Origin: DSOS01 sp035286585
GTDB lineage: Bacteria; Chloroflexota; Anaerolineae; Anaerolineales; UBA4823
Direction: 5' to 3'
DNA: 6,297 nt
Assembly: GCA_035286585.1 (NCBI GenBank)
Contig: DATEDC010000230.1
Location: 1-6,297, forward strand
The notes under the pieces were generated by a model, which saw only the letters and a program-made list of their open reading frames with translations, had not been told where the DNA came from and ran no database searches. Shown piece after piece: positions 1 to 5,852 of the stretch (positions are counted from its first letter, which is position 1; each line of letters starts with the position of its first letter). The position numbers and the translations under genes were made by a program.

Positions 1-34
1 TGAAGAGGCCGAAGCGTTCATCAAGGTCAGTTGA
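1..34 (+). other. Possible C-terminal end of a convergent gene (window edge)
   Basis: On the plus strand the frame from base 2 reads EEAEAFIKVS and then TGA at 32-34, which looks like an ordinary protein C-terminus and would overlap the end of the leuC-type gene by 8 bases tail to tail. The rival reading is a minus-strand gene starting at the ATG at 19-21, 5 bases after the leuC-type stop, which would read MNASASS and could be the small subunit (leuD). That ATG has no clear Shine-Dalgarno sequence. Too little sequence is present to choose. Confidence 0.25.
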
Positions 35-1289
35 GCACTTCACCCGGGGCAGCGATGCGCCCGGCGATGGCCGAGGCCGCGGCCACGTAAGGGTTGGCCA
101 GGTAAACCTCGCTTTCCGGGTGCCCCATCCGCCCGCGGAAGTTGCGGTTGCTGGTGGATACGCATCTTTCCCCGGAGGCCAGCACGCCCATGTGACCGCC
201 AAGGCACGGACCGCAGGTGGGCGTGCTGACGGAACAATCAGCCTGGAGGAAGATCTCGATCAAGCCTTCTTTCACTGCGTCCATATATACCTTCTGAGTG
301 CCCGGGATGATGATCGCCCGGACGCGCGGGTGAATTTTCCTGCCGCGCAGAATCTCGGCTGCGGCGCGCAGATCCTCCAGGTTTCCATTCGTGCACATAC
401 CGATGGCAACCTGGTCAATCTCTATGTGGTTAAGCTCGGACACAGGTTTAACGTTCTCCGGCAAGTAAGGCACGGCGAGGAAAGGCTCGAAATGGGACAC
501 GTCGAACTCGTGGATTGCGGCGTAGGCGGCATCGGGATCGCTGCGCCAGTATTCACCTTCCCGGCTGCTGCGCCTGCGGACAAACTGGCGGATTTTCTCG
601 TCCGCAGCGAACAAGCCTGTTTTTGCGCCGGCTTCAATAGCCATATTTGCCATGGTGAAACGGTCGCTAATTTCCAGGTAATCCAACGCCTCGCCGGTGA
701 ACTCCATGGCCTGGTAGCGAGCCCCATCCACGCCGATTTTGCTGATGGTGTGGAGGATCAAATCTTTGCCCCCCACCCACTTCGGGGGCACCCCGCGATA
801 GACGATTTTGATGCTTTCGGGGACTTTCAGCCAGATTTCGCCCAAGGCCATAGCCGCTGCGGCATCGGTTGAGCCGATGCCGGTGCCAAAGGCGCCGAGA
901 AAGCCGTAGGTGCAGGTATGCGAATCTGCGCCGGCGACCAGGTCACCCGGGACAACCAGACCCTTTTCGGGCAAGAGGACGTGCTGAATTCCCGCCCGGC
1001 CAACGTCGTAGAAGAGCACATTGTGCTGCCGGGCGAACTCCCGGCAGCGTTTCACGATTTCGGCGCTCTTGATATCTTTGGCAGGGGTGAAATGATCCAT
1101 CACCAGCACCACCTTTTGCGGATCGAATATCTTAGCCCCTTTGATCTTCTCGAACTCCTCTATTGCCAGCACGCCGGATAACTCCGATGCCAGCACCAGA
1201 TCGACACGGGCATTGATAAACTGCCCGGGATAAACCTCCTTCATGTTCGCTTTGGCAGCCAGGATTTTTTCAGCCATTGTATGTCCCAT
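27..1289 (-). CDS. leuC: 3-isopropylmalate dehydratase / homoaconitase-type large subunit
   Basis: A complete 420-residue aconitase-family large subunit of the short type shared by archaeal and many bacterial LeuC, homoaconitase and dimethylmalate dehydratase proteins; E. coli LeuC is about 466. Such proteins pair with a separate small subunit to isomerise a hydroxy-acid, for LeuC 2-isopropylmalate to 3-isopropylmalate in leucine synthesis. The three [4Fe-4S] ligands are Cys299 (GMCTNGN), Cys359 and Cys362 (TPTCGPCLGG). Also visible are MDHFTP (64-69), GADSHTCTYG (120-129), GIGSTD (137-142) and the substrate-side SNRNFRGRMGHPES (380-393). The start at 1287-1289 has GAGGAG 6 bases upstream and gives MGHTMAEKIL, a usual family N-terminus; the second ATG at 1275-1277 has no such site. 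It lies 50 bases after hpaD on the same strand. Substrate cannot be told from the large subunit, and the partner is not visible. The family is certain; the leucine role is the default reading. Confidence 0.85.
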   Translation of the reverse strand: MGHTMAEKILAAKANMKEVYPGQFINARVDLVLASELSGVLAIEEFEKIKGAKIFDPQKVVLVMDHFTPAKDIKSAEIVKRCREFARQHNVLFYDVGRAGIQHVLLPEKGLVVPGDLVAGADSHTCTYGFLGAFGTGIGSTDAAAAMALGEIWLKVPESIKIVYRGVPPKWVGGKDLILHTISKIGVDGARYQAMEFTGEALDYLEISDRFTMANMAIEAGAKTGLFAADEKIRQFVRRRSSREGEYWRSDPDAAYAAIHEFDVSHFEPFLAVPYLPENVKPVSELNHIEIDQVAIGMCTNGNLEDLRAAAEILRGRKIHPRVRAIIIPGTQKVYMDAVKEGLIEIFLQADCSVSTPTCGPCLGGHMGVLASGERCVSTSNRNFRGRMGHPESEVYLANPYVAAASAIAGRIAAPGEVLN

Positions 1290-1339
1290 GAGCGTCTCCT
1301 CAGGCGCATTTTCAATCTATCTAACGATAAGTCGCAAAA
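1290..1339. other. 50-base gap between hpaD and the leuC-type gene
   Basis: This is the longest intergenic gap in the window and is relatively AT-rich outside the ribosome binding site. I see no stem-loop followed by a T-run, so no factor-independent terminator. On the minus strand a weak promoter-like pair can be found: TTGATT overlapping the hpaD stop (1338-1343) and TAGATT (1314-1319), 18 bases apart, each matching the consensus at about four of six positions. Chance could produce this, so read-through from the hpa operon is equally likely. Confidence 0.3.
1296..1301 (-). promoter_or_regulatory. Ribosome binding site of the leuC-type gene
   Basis: GAGGAG on the minus strand, 6 bases before the ATG at 1287-1289. 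It decides between the two nearby in-frame ATG codons in favour of the longer protein. Confidence 0.7.
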
Positions 1340-2326
1340 TCAAGTTACGAACTCCGGTCGATCTCTGAGCGGAGGGGGCGAGGTGGGCAGCAGCTCGCCG
1401 GTGAGGACCGATTCCACCAGTGAAGCCTCATCGAACCAGCTCGCTGGCGGTTTGTGACCCCAGAAGGTCGCCCGGCGAGGGTCGTTGATATTCCAGCGGA
1501 TAGGCTCCCAATCCGCGTCTGGGATGATATAGTCGTTGGTGTAGAGCTCGATGCGGTTGCCATCCGGGTCGCGCAGGTAAACGAAGAAAGCGTTGCTGAT
1601 GCCATGCCGCCCCGGGCCGCGTTCGATGCTGTCGGCGTAGCCGCTGGCGGCGAGGACGTCACAGGCGCGCAGCACGCTATCCTGGTTAGCCAGCCAGAAT
1701 CCAGCGTGATGCAAGCGCGGCCCAATCCCATTCATCAGAGCAATATCGTGCACGTTTTGCTTGCGGTGCAGCCAGGCAGCCCACAGGCTAGGTGGGTCAT
1801 CCTCGGTCAAGGTCAGCTCCGAACAGTAAAACCCGAGGCTTCTGGTGAACCAGTCGTATCCCGCCTGCACCTGGGGCACCTGGCAGTTGAAGTGATCCAG
1901 GCGCATCACATTCGCTCCCCTGTAGCGATCGAAGCGCTGCAGCAGCCAATCGCGCCGCTCCATCCGGTGATAGAACTCGAGGGGCAATCCGGTGACGTCT
2001 TGAACGCGCAGCGCCTTGCCCTGACCTTTTTCGAACCCTTCCGGGATCCAGCGAGTCTGGCAGCCGTTTTCGGCGTACAGGGCTTCCAGGGAGTATAGAT
2101 CCTGCGGGCTGGCAACCCGAAAAGCGAGGTGGGTAACGCCGGGCGCTTCCGCTTTGCACAACGCCAGGCCGTGGTGCTCGCGCTCCTCCAAGCCGCCGAG
2201 ATAGAGCCGCTCCTGGTCTTGGTCGATCTGGATGAAGCCCAACACGTGTACATAAAAGTGGCGGGCGCGCTCGAGATCGGTGACACGGTATTCGATGTGA
2301 GCAGCGCGAGTGATATTAAAGTTCAT
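1340..2326 (-). CDS. hpaD: 3,4-dihydroxyphenylacetate 2,3-dioxygenase, type I extradiol (vicinal oxygen chelate)
   Basis: A 328-residue ring-cleaving enzyme that adds O2 across homoprotocatechuate beside the hydroxyls, giving 5-carboxymethyl-2-hydroxymuconate semialdehyde. It has two glyoxalase-like modules (about residues 5-120 and 140-265). Metal ligands can be assigned as His145 (RLDHFNCQV), His207 (RLHHAGFW) and Glu260 (GNRIELYTNDY). The second-sphere residues His193 (NVHDIAL), His241 (GRHGISNAFF) and Tyr250 match the order and spacing of those in the Brevibacterium and Arthrobacter homoprotocatechuate dioxygenases, as does the C-terminal RRATFWGHKPPASWFDEASLV. The metal may be Fe(II) or Mn(II); sequence does not decide. 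The start at 2324-2326 was chosen because MNFNITRAAHIEYRV begins the first module and has GGAGGT 6 bases upstream. The open frame extends to 2485, but those 53 extra codons overlap hpaC and look unrelated. It is not the LigB-type enzyme that E. coli calls HpaD. Confidence 0.94.
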   Translation of the reverse strand: MNFNITRAAHIEYRVTDLERARHFYVHVLGFIQIDQDQERLYLGGLEEREHHGLALCKAEAPGVTHLAFRVASPQDLYSLEALYAENGCQTRWIPEGFEKGQGKALRVQDVTGLPLEFYHRMERRDWLLQRFDRYRGANVMRLDHFNCQVPQVQAGYDWFTRSLGFYCSELTLTEDDPPSLWAAWLHRKQNVHDIALMNGIGPRLHHAGFWLANQDSVLRACDVLAASGYADSIERGPGRHGISNAFFVYLRDPDGNRIELYTNDYIIPDADWEPIRWNINDPRRATFWGHKPPASWFDEASLVESVLTGELLPTSPPPLRDRPEFVT

Positions 2327-2332
2327 GCGGGC

Positions 2333-2338
2333 ACCTCC
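2333..2338 (-). promoter_or_regulatory. Shine-Dalgarno site that fixes the hpaD start
   Basis: A GGAGGT on the minus strand lies in the 22-base gap after hpaC, 6 bases before the ATG at 2324-2326. It selects this start over the in-frame ATG at 2485, which lies inside hpaC. Confidence 0.8.
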
Positions 2339-2348
2339 AAAGCTCAAA

Positions 2349-2927
2349 CTACTCCTCTTTCCAGGGATCGTAATACACGTGCACCGGGGTTTCCACCCAA
2401 CCCAGGTCCGGAGCCAGGCCGTCGTCTGCCCGGCTGAGCCGGGTATAGCGACTGGTAAAAAAGACCAACGGATGGTGGGGCTCAAGACCTACCTGCATAG
2501 ATGTGACTTCCCCAATCACAATCCAGTGGTCGCCGCCCTCTATTTTTTGGGAGCAGACGCAGCCGAGAGCAGCCAGGCAGCCCTCGAGCCGCGGCCTGCC
2601 CTCCCAGGGGACGAAGCGAAACGGCGGCGCTTTGGCTTCTTTCCAGCCCCTGGCGAAGTAGGTGGACAATGCGCGCTGATCCTCCCGCAAGAAGTTGATC
2701 GAAAAATTCTTCTCTTGATCGAGCAGCTCCGCCATGCGGGTTTGCTTGCCGAGGCAGACGAGCACCAGCAGGGGGTCCAGGGACAGCGAGGTGAAGGCGC
2801 TGACGGTCATGGCGTGGATCTGGCCGCGAGATTCCGTAGCCACTACAGTAACGCCGGTGGGAAACAGGCCGACAGTGCGGCGAAATATCCTGGCGCCAAC
2901 GCCCTGGCTTATTTTCTGGTCACTCAT
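2349..2927 (-). CDS. hpaC: Flavin reductase, reductase component of 4-hydroxyphenylacetate 3-hydroxylase
   Basis: A 192-residue protein of the short-chain flavin reductase (FMN-binding split-barrel) family. It would reduce flavin with NAD(P)H and hand it to HpaB. Visible motifs: FPTGVTVVAT (22-31), the flavin-binding-type stretch MTVSAFTSLSLDPLLVLVCL (40-59), NFSINFL (74-80), GDHWIVIGEV (132-141) and PLVFFTSRYTRL (153-164). No transmembrane segment or signal peptide is seen. The start at 2925-2927 lies inside the last codons of hpaB (8-base overlap, ATGAGTGA) and has its own GAGGA 8 bases upstream. The gene ends 22 bases before hpaD. It is longer than the Thermus (about 149) and E. coli (about 170) HpaC proteins, largely through an acidic and aromatic C-terminal tail from about residue 165. 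Pairing with HpaB rests on adjacency and overlap; other two-component oxygenases use the same reductase family. Confidence 0.9.
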   Translation of the reverse strand: MSDQKISQGVGARIFRRTVGLFPTGVTVVATESRGQIHAMTVSAFTSLSLDPLLVLVCLGKQTRMAELLDQEKNFSINFLREDQRALSTYFARGWKEAKAPPFRFVPWEGRPRLEGCLAALGCVCSQKIEGGDHWIVIGEVTSMQVGLEPHHPLVFFTSRYTRLSRADDGLAPDLGWVETPVHVYYDPWKEE

Positions 2928-4377
2928 TGGCTTGATCCTCGAGGCGCGACAGGAACTGGCGTACGTGATCCATATACGGGGTCATGTCATGCGAACGGAC
3001 GAGGGCACCAGCCATGCGCACCGGGTCGCCGAAGAAGTAGCGCTCGTAGAGCACCTGGCGAGAGCCAAAGGCGGATAGGGCGGTATCCCACGCCAGGCGA
3101 AAGATGGGGATGCGCTCGAGCGCATCTGCCCTGGCAGCCTGGTAATAGCGCCTGATCTCTTCCGATAGGGGACCGTTGACATCCGCTTCGGTTGGAGCAG
3201 ATACCAGGCCGCTGGCGCCAAGCTGCTGGATGATCTCGACCATGCGCGGGTAGAGGCGCGGGTAGAGATTCCGCCCGGCGTCGAGCGGGTCCCAGGCAGG
3301 GCGCATCACGCCGTATTCGTCCGGCGTGGCGTTCGTCTCTGCGGAGTGAAGAAACGCCTTCATGGTCTCAAGATTGATCCAGATTTCGGCCAGTTTTTCC
3401 TGGACGTGTTGAAAGGCTTCGATGCCAATGGTATAAGCCATCAAGGAAGCCAGGCCGATGAGGAACTCTGTTTTGGCGACGTTTTTAACGATCACCTGGT
3501 GAGCCATGTTCACAATTGCGCCCGTGGCGCTGTAGGCCTGATTGCAGATATCCACGTCGCGGTATAGAAATACCCTCTCCCAGGGCACGAAAACGTCATC
3601 GAAGACCACGACGGCGTCCATCTCTTCGAAGCGCGAGCCGAGGGGATGATCGTAGTTCGAACGACCGTAATCCACGCTCTCCCGGCAGATAAACTTAAGT
3701 CCCTGGGTGGCGCAGGGGATTGAAAGACCAAACGCGTAGGGGGCGTCCTCCGGTTGATTCTTCAACAACGTGGAGGGGAAGACCATAATTTCGTCCGCCA
3801 CGGGCAGGGTTGCCAGCATGCGGGCGCCGCGAACGACAATGCCGGCGTCGGTCTCCTCTTTCACCCTGGCTGCCAGGTACGGATCGGTCTGCTCTGCGGT
3901 CCCCACTGCCCGATTCGCCTGGGGGGTGATCAAGGTGTGGGTGAGGCACAGGTCCTTTTCGCGGATATAGGCGTGGTAGCTACGAACGTTCGCAGCGAAA
4001 CGCGGGTCGTTTTGGGCGATGAAATCGGCGCCGCCGGCGTAGCCGGAAATTGCCCGATTGAGATAATCGGGGCTGCGCCCCATCATCCCATTGTGATAAT
4101 CAGCCCATACCTTCATCATCCGGCTGATGCTTTTCAGCTCTGCTTGCGTGCGGGGTATCAGGTAGGAGCGACCGACTTTATCCCCGCTGTCGGGCGAATC
4201 GAACAGCATCACCTCAGGCTGCTGCCATTGGAGATCATAGAGGGCAGCCAGGCTGTGCAGCCCGTTCTTGAGAGCGGGGTGGCGGGTTGGGTCCGCCACG
4301 CGCTCCCCGCGATACCAGATCTCAGGAGATTCCTCCAGAATTTTTTGCAAAACATCTTCACCCTTACGCGCACCCAT
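2920..4377 (-). CDS. hpaB: 4-hydroxyphenylacetate 3-monooxygenase, oxygenase component
   Basis: A 485-residue two-component flavin monooxygenase with an acyl-CoA-dehydrogenase-like fold, close to the roughly 480 residues of Thermus HpaB. It uses free reduced FAD and O2 to hydroxylate 4-hydroxyphenylacetate ortho to its hydroxyl group, giving 3,4-dihydroxyphenylacetate. Visible landmarks: GRSPDYLN with Arg101 and Tyr105, and LTHTLITPQANR with His147. These appear to match the Arg-Tyr-His trio that contacts substrate and the flavin peroxide in the Thermus enzyme. Also visible are FDDVFVPWERVFLYRD (259-274), MAHQVIVKNVAKTEF (291-305) and the C-terminal FGSRQVLYERYFFGDPVRM (437-455). The start at 4375-4377 is set by a strong GGAGGT. 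The stop overlaps the start of the flavin reductase by 8 bases, linking the two components. Related members act on other 4-hydroxyphenyl compounds, so the substrate is inferred from the ring-cleavage genes alongside. Confidence 0.94.
   Translation of the reverse strand: MGARKGEDVLQKILEESPEIWYRGERVADPTRHPALKNGLHSLAALYDLQWQQPEVMLFDSPDSGDKVGRSYLIPRTQAELKSISRMMKVWADYHNGMMGRSPDYLNRAISGYAGGADFIAQNDPRFAANVRSYHAYIREKDLCLTHTLITPQANRAVGTAEQTDPYLAARVKEETDAGIVVRGARMLATLPVADEIMVFPSTLLKNQPEDAPYAFGLSIPCATQGLKFICRESVDYGRSNYDHPLGSRFEEMDAVVVFDDVFVPWERVFLYRDVDICNQAYSATGAIVNMAHQVIVKNVAKTEFLIGLASLMAYTIGIEAFQHVQEKLAEIWINLETMKAFLHSAETNATPDEYGVMRPAWDPLDAGRNLYPRLYPRMVEIIQQLGASGLVSAPTEADVNGPLSEEIRRYYQAARADALERIPIFRLAWDTALSAFGSRQVLYERYFFGDPVRMAGALVRSHDMTPYMDHVRQFLSRLEDQANE
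2936..2940 (-). promoter_or_regulatory. Ribosome binding site of hpaC, inside hpaB
   Basis: GAGGA on the minus strand lies 8 bases before the hpaC ATG, within the final codons of hpaB. It allows re-initiation after hpaB terminates within the 8-base overlap, which would help keep the two hydroxylase components in balance. Confidence 0.6.
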
Positions 4378-4379
4378 AA

Positions 4380-5852
4380 CTAAACACCTCCTCTGCCCAT
4401 TCTGGGGATGCGATGTTCTCCAAGCGCCACGTGGACAGTGGTCAGCTCAGTGTAAAAATCGAAACTGTAATGCCCGCCCTCGCGGCCAATGCCGCTGGCT
4501 TTGGCGCCACCGAAGGGGGTGCGCAGGTCGCGCACGTTGTGCGAATTTACCCAGACCAAACCCGACTCGAGGGCCGCAGCGAGGCGGTGGCCGCGGCCGA
4601 TGTCGCGGGTCCAGATATACGCAGCCAGGCCGTAGCGCACGCTATTGGCGATTCTCAAAGCCTCGGCCTCATCGCGAAAGCGGATGACCACCAGGACAGG
4701 GCCGAAGATCTCCTCCTGAGCGACGCGCATCTCGTCCTGCACCTCGGCGATCAATGTGGGTTGGAAGTAATTGCCCTGGGGAAGTTGCGCCGGTCTCTCG
4801 CCTCCGACCAGGATGGTTGCGCCCTCATCCCGGGCGACGTCCATGTAGCTATACACCTTGCTCCAGTGCTCCGGGTGGATCAGCGGGCCGACCTCCGTCT
4901 CCGGGAGGGTGGGGTCGCCAACGCGTATGTTGGACACCCTCTCTTTGAGCCGATCGAGCAGCTCGGGGTAGATCGACTCCTGAACGAGCAAGCGCGAGCC
5001 GGCTGTGCAGCGCTCTCCGTTCAGGGAGTACACCTGCCAGATGGCGCCGTCCAGCGCTCGCTCGAGATCGGCGTCGGCAAAAATGATGGTGGGGGATTTT
5101 CCGCCCAGCTCCATGGAGAAGCGCTTCAACGTCGAGGCGCCGTTGCGGATGATCTCCTGCCCGGTGACCGTCTCGCCGGTGAACGAGATCAACTGCACGC
5201 CCGGATGGGAGACCAGAGAAGCGCCGGCCGGCTCTCCAAAGCCGTGCAGGACGTTAAATACGCCCGGCGGGAGGTCGGCCTCCTGGATGATTTTGGCGAG
5301 CTTATCCGCTGAGAGCGGCGCCCATTCGGCTGGCTTCAGGATGCAGGTGTTCCCCGCCGCCAGGCAGGGGGCGACTTTCCAGGTTTCCAGCATAAACGGC
5401 ACGTTCCAGGGGGTAATTAAGCCGGCCACGCCAAGCGGGCGGCGGATTGTATAGTTGAGGAATTTACCATCCTTGGGGTAGGATTCACCGCCGATCTTGG
5501 TCGCCATCTCAGCAAAGAAAAAGAAGTTTTGGGCTGCCCGGGGGATGGCTCCTTTTTTGATCTGGCTGACGGGTACGCCAGTATCCTGGATCTCGATATC
5601 GGCGATCTCGTCGGCGTACTTCTCAATGAGATCGCCAATTACCCGCAGGGCTTTCGCTCTCTCGGCGGCGGCCAGACGCGGCCAGGGACCGCTGTCGAAA
5701 GCCCTGCGGGCAGCGGCGACGGCCCGCTCGGCATCCCGGGTAGAGCCTGAGGCCACCTGGTCAATTATATGGTTGTCGGCCGGGTTCAGGGTCGGGAAAG
5801 TCTCCTCTTCCATGGAGGGCACAAACTGGTTGTCAATAAAGTGATTAATCAT
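4380..5852 (-). CDS. hpaE: 5-carboxymethyl-2-hydroxymuconate semialdehyde dehydrogenase (HpaE-type ALDH)
   Basis: A full-length 490-residue NAD(P)-dependent aldehyde dehydrogenase, predicted to be cytosolic. It would oxidise the ring-cleavage semialdehyde from HpaD to 5-carboxymethyl-2-hydroxymuconate. Motifs visible: TPWNVPF with Asn150, KPAEWAPLS with Lys173 for cofactor binding, SFTGETVTG (223-231), MELGGKSP with general-base Glu248, NGERCTAGSR with catalytic Cys282, EEIFGPV (380-386) and a C-terminal RTPFGGAKASGIGREGG. The RDLRTPFGG to FDFYTE block and the Arg-Cys-Thr-Ala active site are typical of the HpaE/hydroxymuconic-semialdehyde group. The start at 5850-5852 gives a normal N-terminus (MINHFIDNQFVPS) and overlaps the upstream stop by 4 bases, which suggests translational coupling. 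It ends 2 bases before hpaB. No key residue is missing. Another hydroxymuconic-type semialdehyde is a possible substrate on sequence alone; the adjacent HpaBCD genes favour the homoprotocatechuate route. Confidence 0.93.
   Translation of the reverse strand: MINHFIDNQFVPSMEEETFPTLNPADNHIIDQVASGSTRDAERAVAAARRAFDSGPWPRLAAAERAKALRVIGDLIEKYADEIADIEIQDTGVPVSQIKKGAIPRAAQNFFFFAEMATKIGGESYPKDGKFLNYTIRRPLGVAGLITPWNVPFMLETWKVAPCLAAGNTCILKPAEWAPLSADKLAKIIQEADLPPGVFNVLHGFGEPAGASLVSHPGVQLISFTGETVTGQEIIRNGASTLKRFSMELGGKSPTIIFADADLERALDGAIWQVYSLNGERCTAGSRLLVQESIYPELLDRLKERVSNIRVGDPTLPETEVGPLIHPEHWSKVYSYMDVARDEGATILVGGERPAQLPQGNYFQPTLIAEVQDEMRVAQEEIFGPVLVVIRFRDEAEALRIANSVRYGLAAYIWTRDIGRGHRLAAALESGLVWVNSHNVRDLRTPFGGAKASGIGREGGHYSFDFYTELTTVHVALGEHRIPRMGRGGV
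4386..4391 (-). promoter_or_regulatory. Strong Shine-Dalgarno site of hpaB
   Basis: On the minus strand GAGGAGGTG precedes the ATG, with GGAGGT ending 8 bases before it. It sits just upstream of the stop codon of the dehydrogenase gene, overlapping its last codons, so ribosomes finishing hpaE are delivered onto it. It fixes the hpaB start at 4377. Confidence 0.8.

Noticed and set aside
120..872. Open frame of 250 codons on the plus strand
   Set aside because: It is antisense to the leuC-type gene, whose family motifs are intact and continuous; the plus-strand translation resembles nothing known.
860..882. Hairpin considered as a transcription terminator
   Set aside because: No T-run follows it on either strand and it sits in the middle of an intact coding region.
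1314..1343. Promoter for the leuC-type gene
   Set aside because: The TTGATT and TAGATT pair matches the consensus only partially (about four of six each), and the gap is short enough for read-through; not strong enough to call as a promoter.
1454..2098. Open frame of 214 codons on the plus strand
   Set aside because: It is antisense to hpaD, which has all metal ligands in place; treated as a shadow frame.
2327..2485. N-terminal extension of hpaD by 53 codons to the upstream in-frame ATG
   Set aside because: The extension overlaps hpaC coding sequence, is not like the dioxygenase family, and the internal ATG at 2324-2326 has a perfectly placed GGAGGT.
2310..3155. Open frame of 281 codons on the plus strand
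   Set aside because: It runs opposite hpaC and parts of hpaD and hpaB, with no family signal and no convincing ribosome site.
3754..4383. Open frame of 209 codons on the plus strand
   Set aside because: It is antisense to the N-terminal half of hpaB; no recognisable domain.
4413..5312. Long open frame of 299 codons on the plus strand
   Set aside because: It lies entirely opposite the aldehyde dehydrogenase, has no recognisable family sequence and is a by-product of GC-rich codon use on the minus strand.
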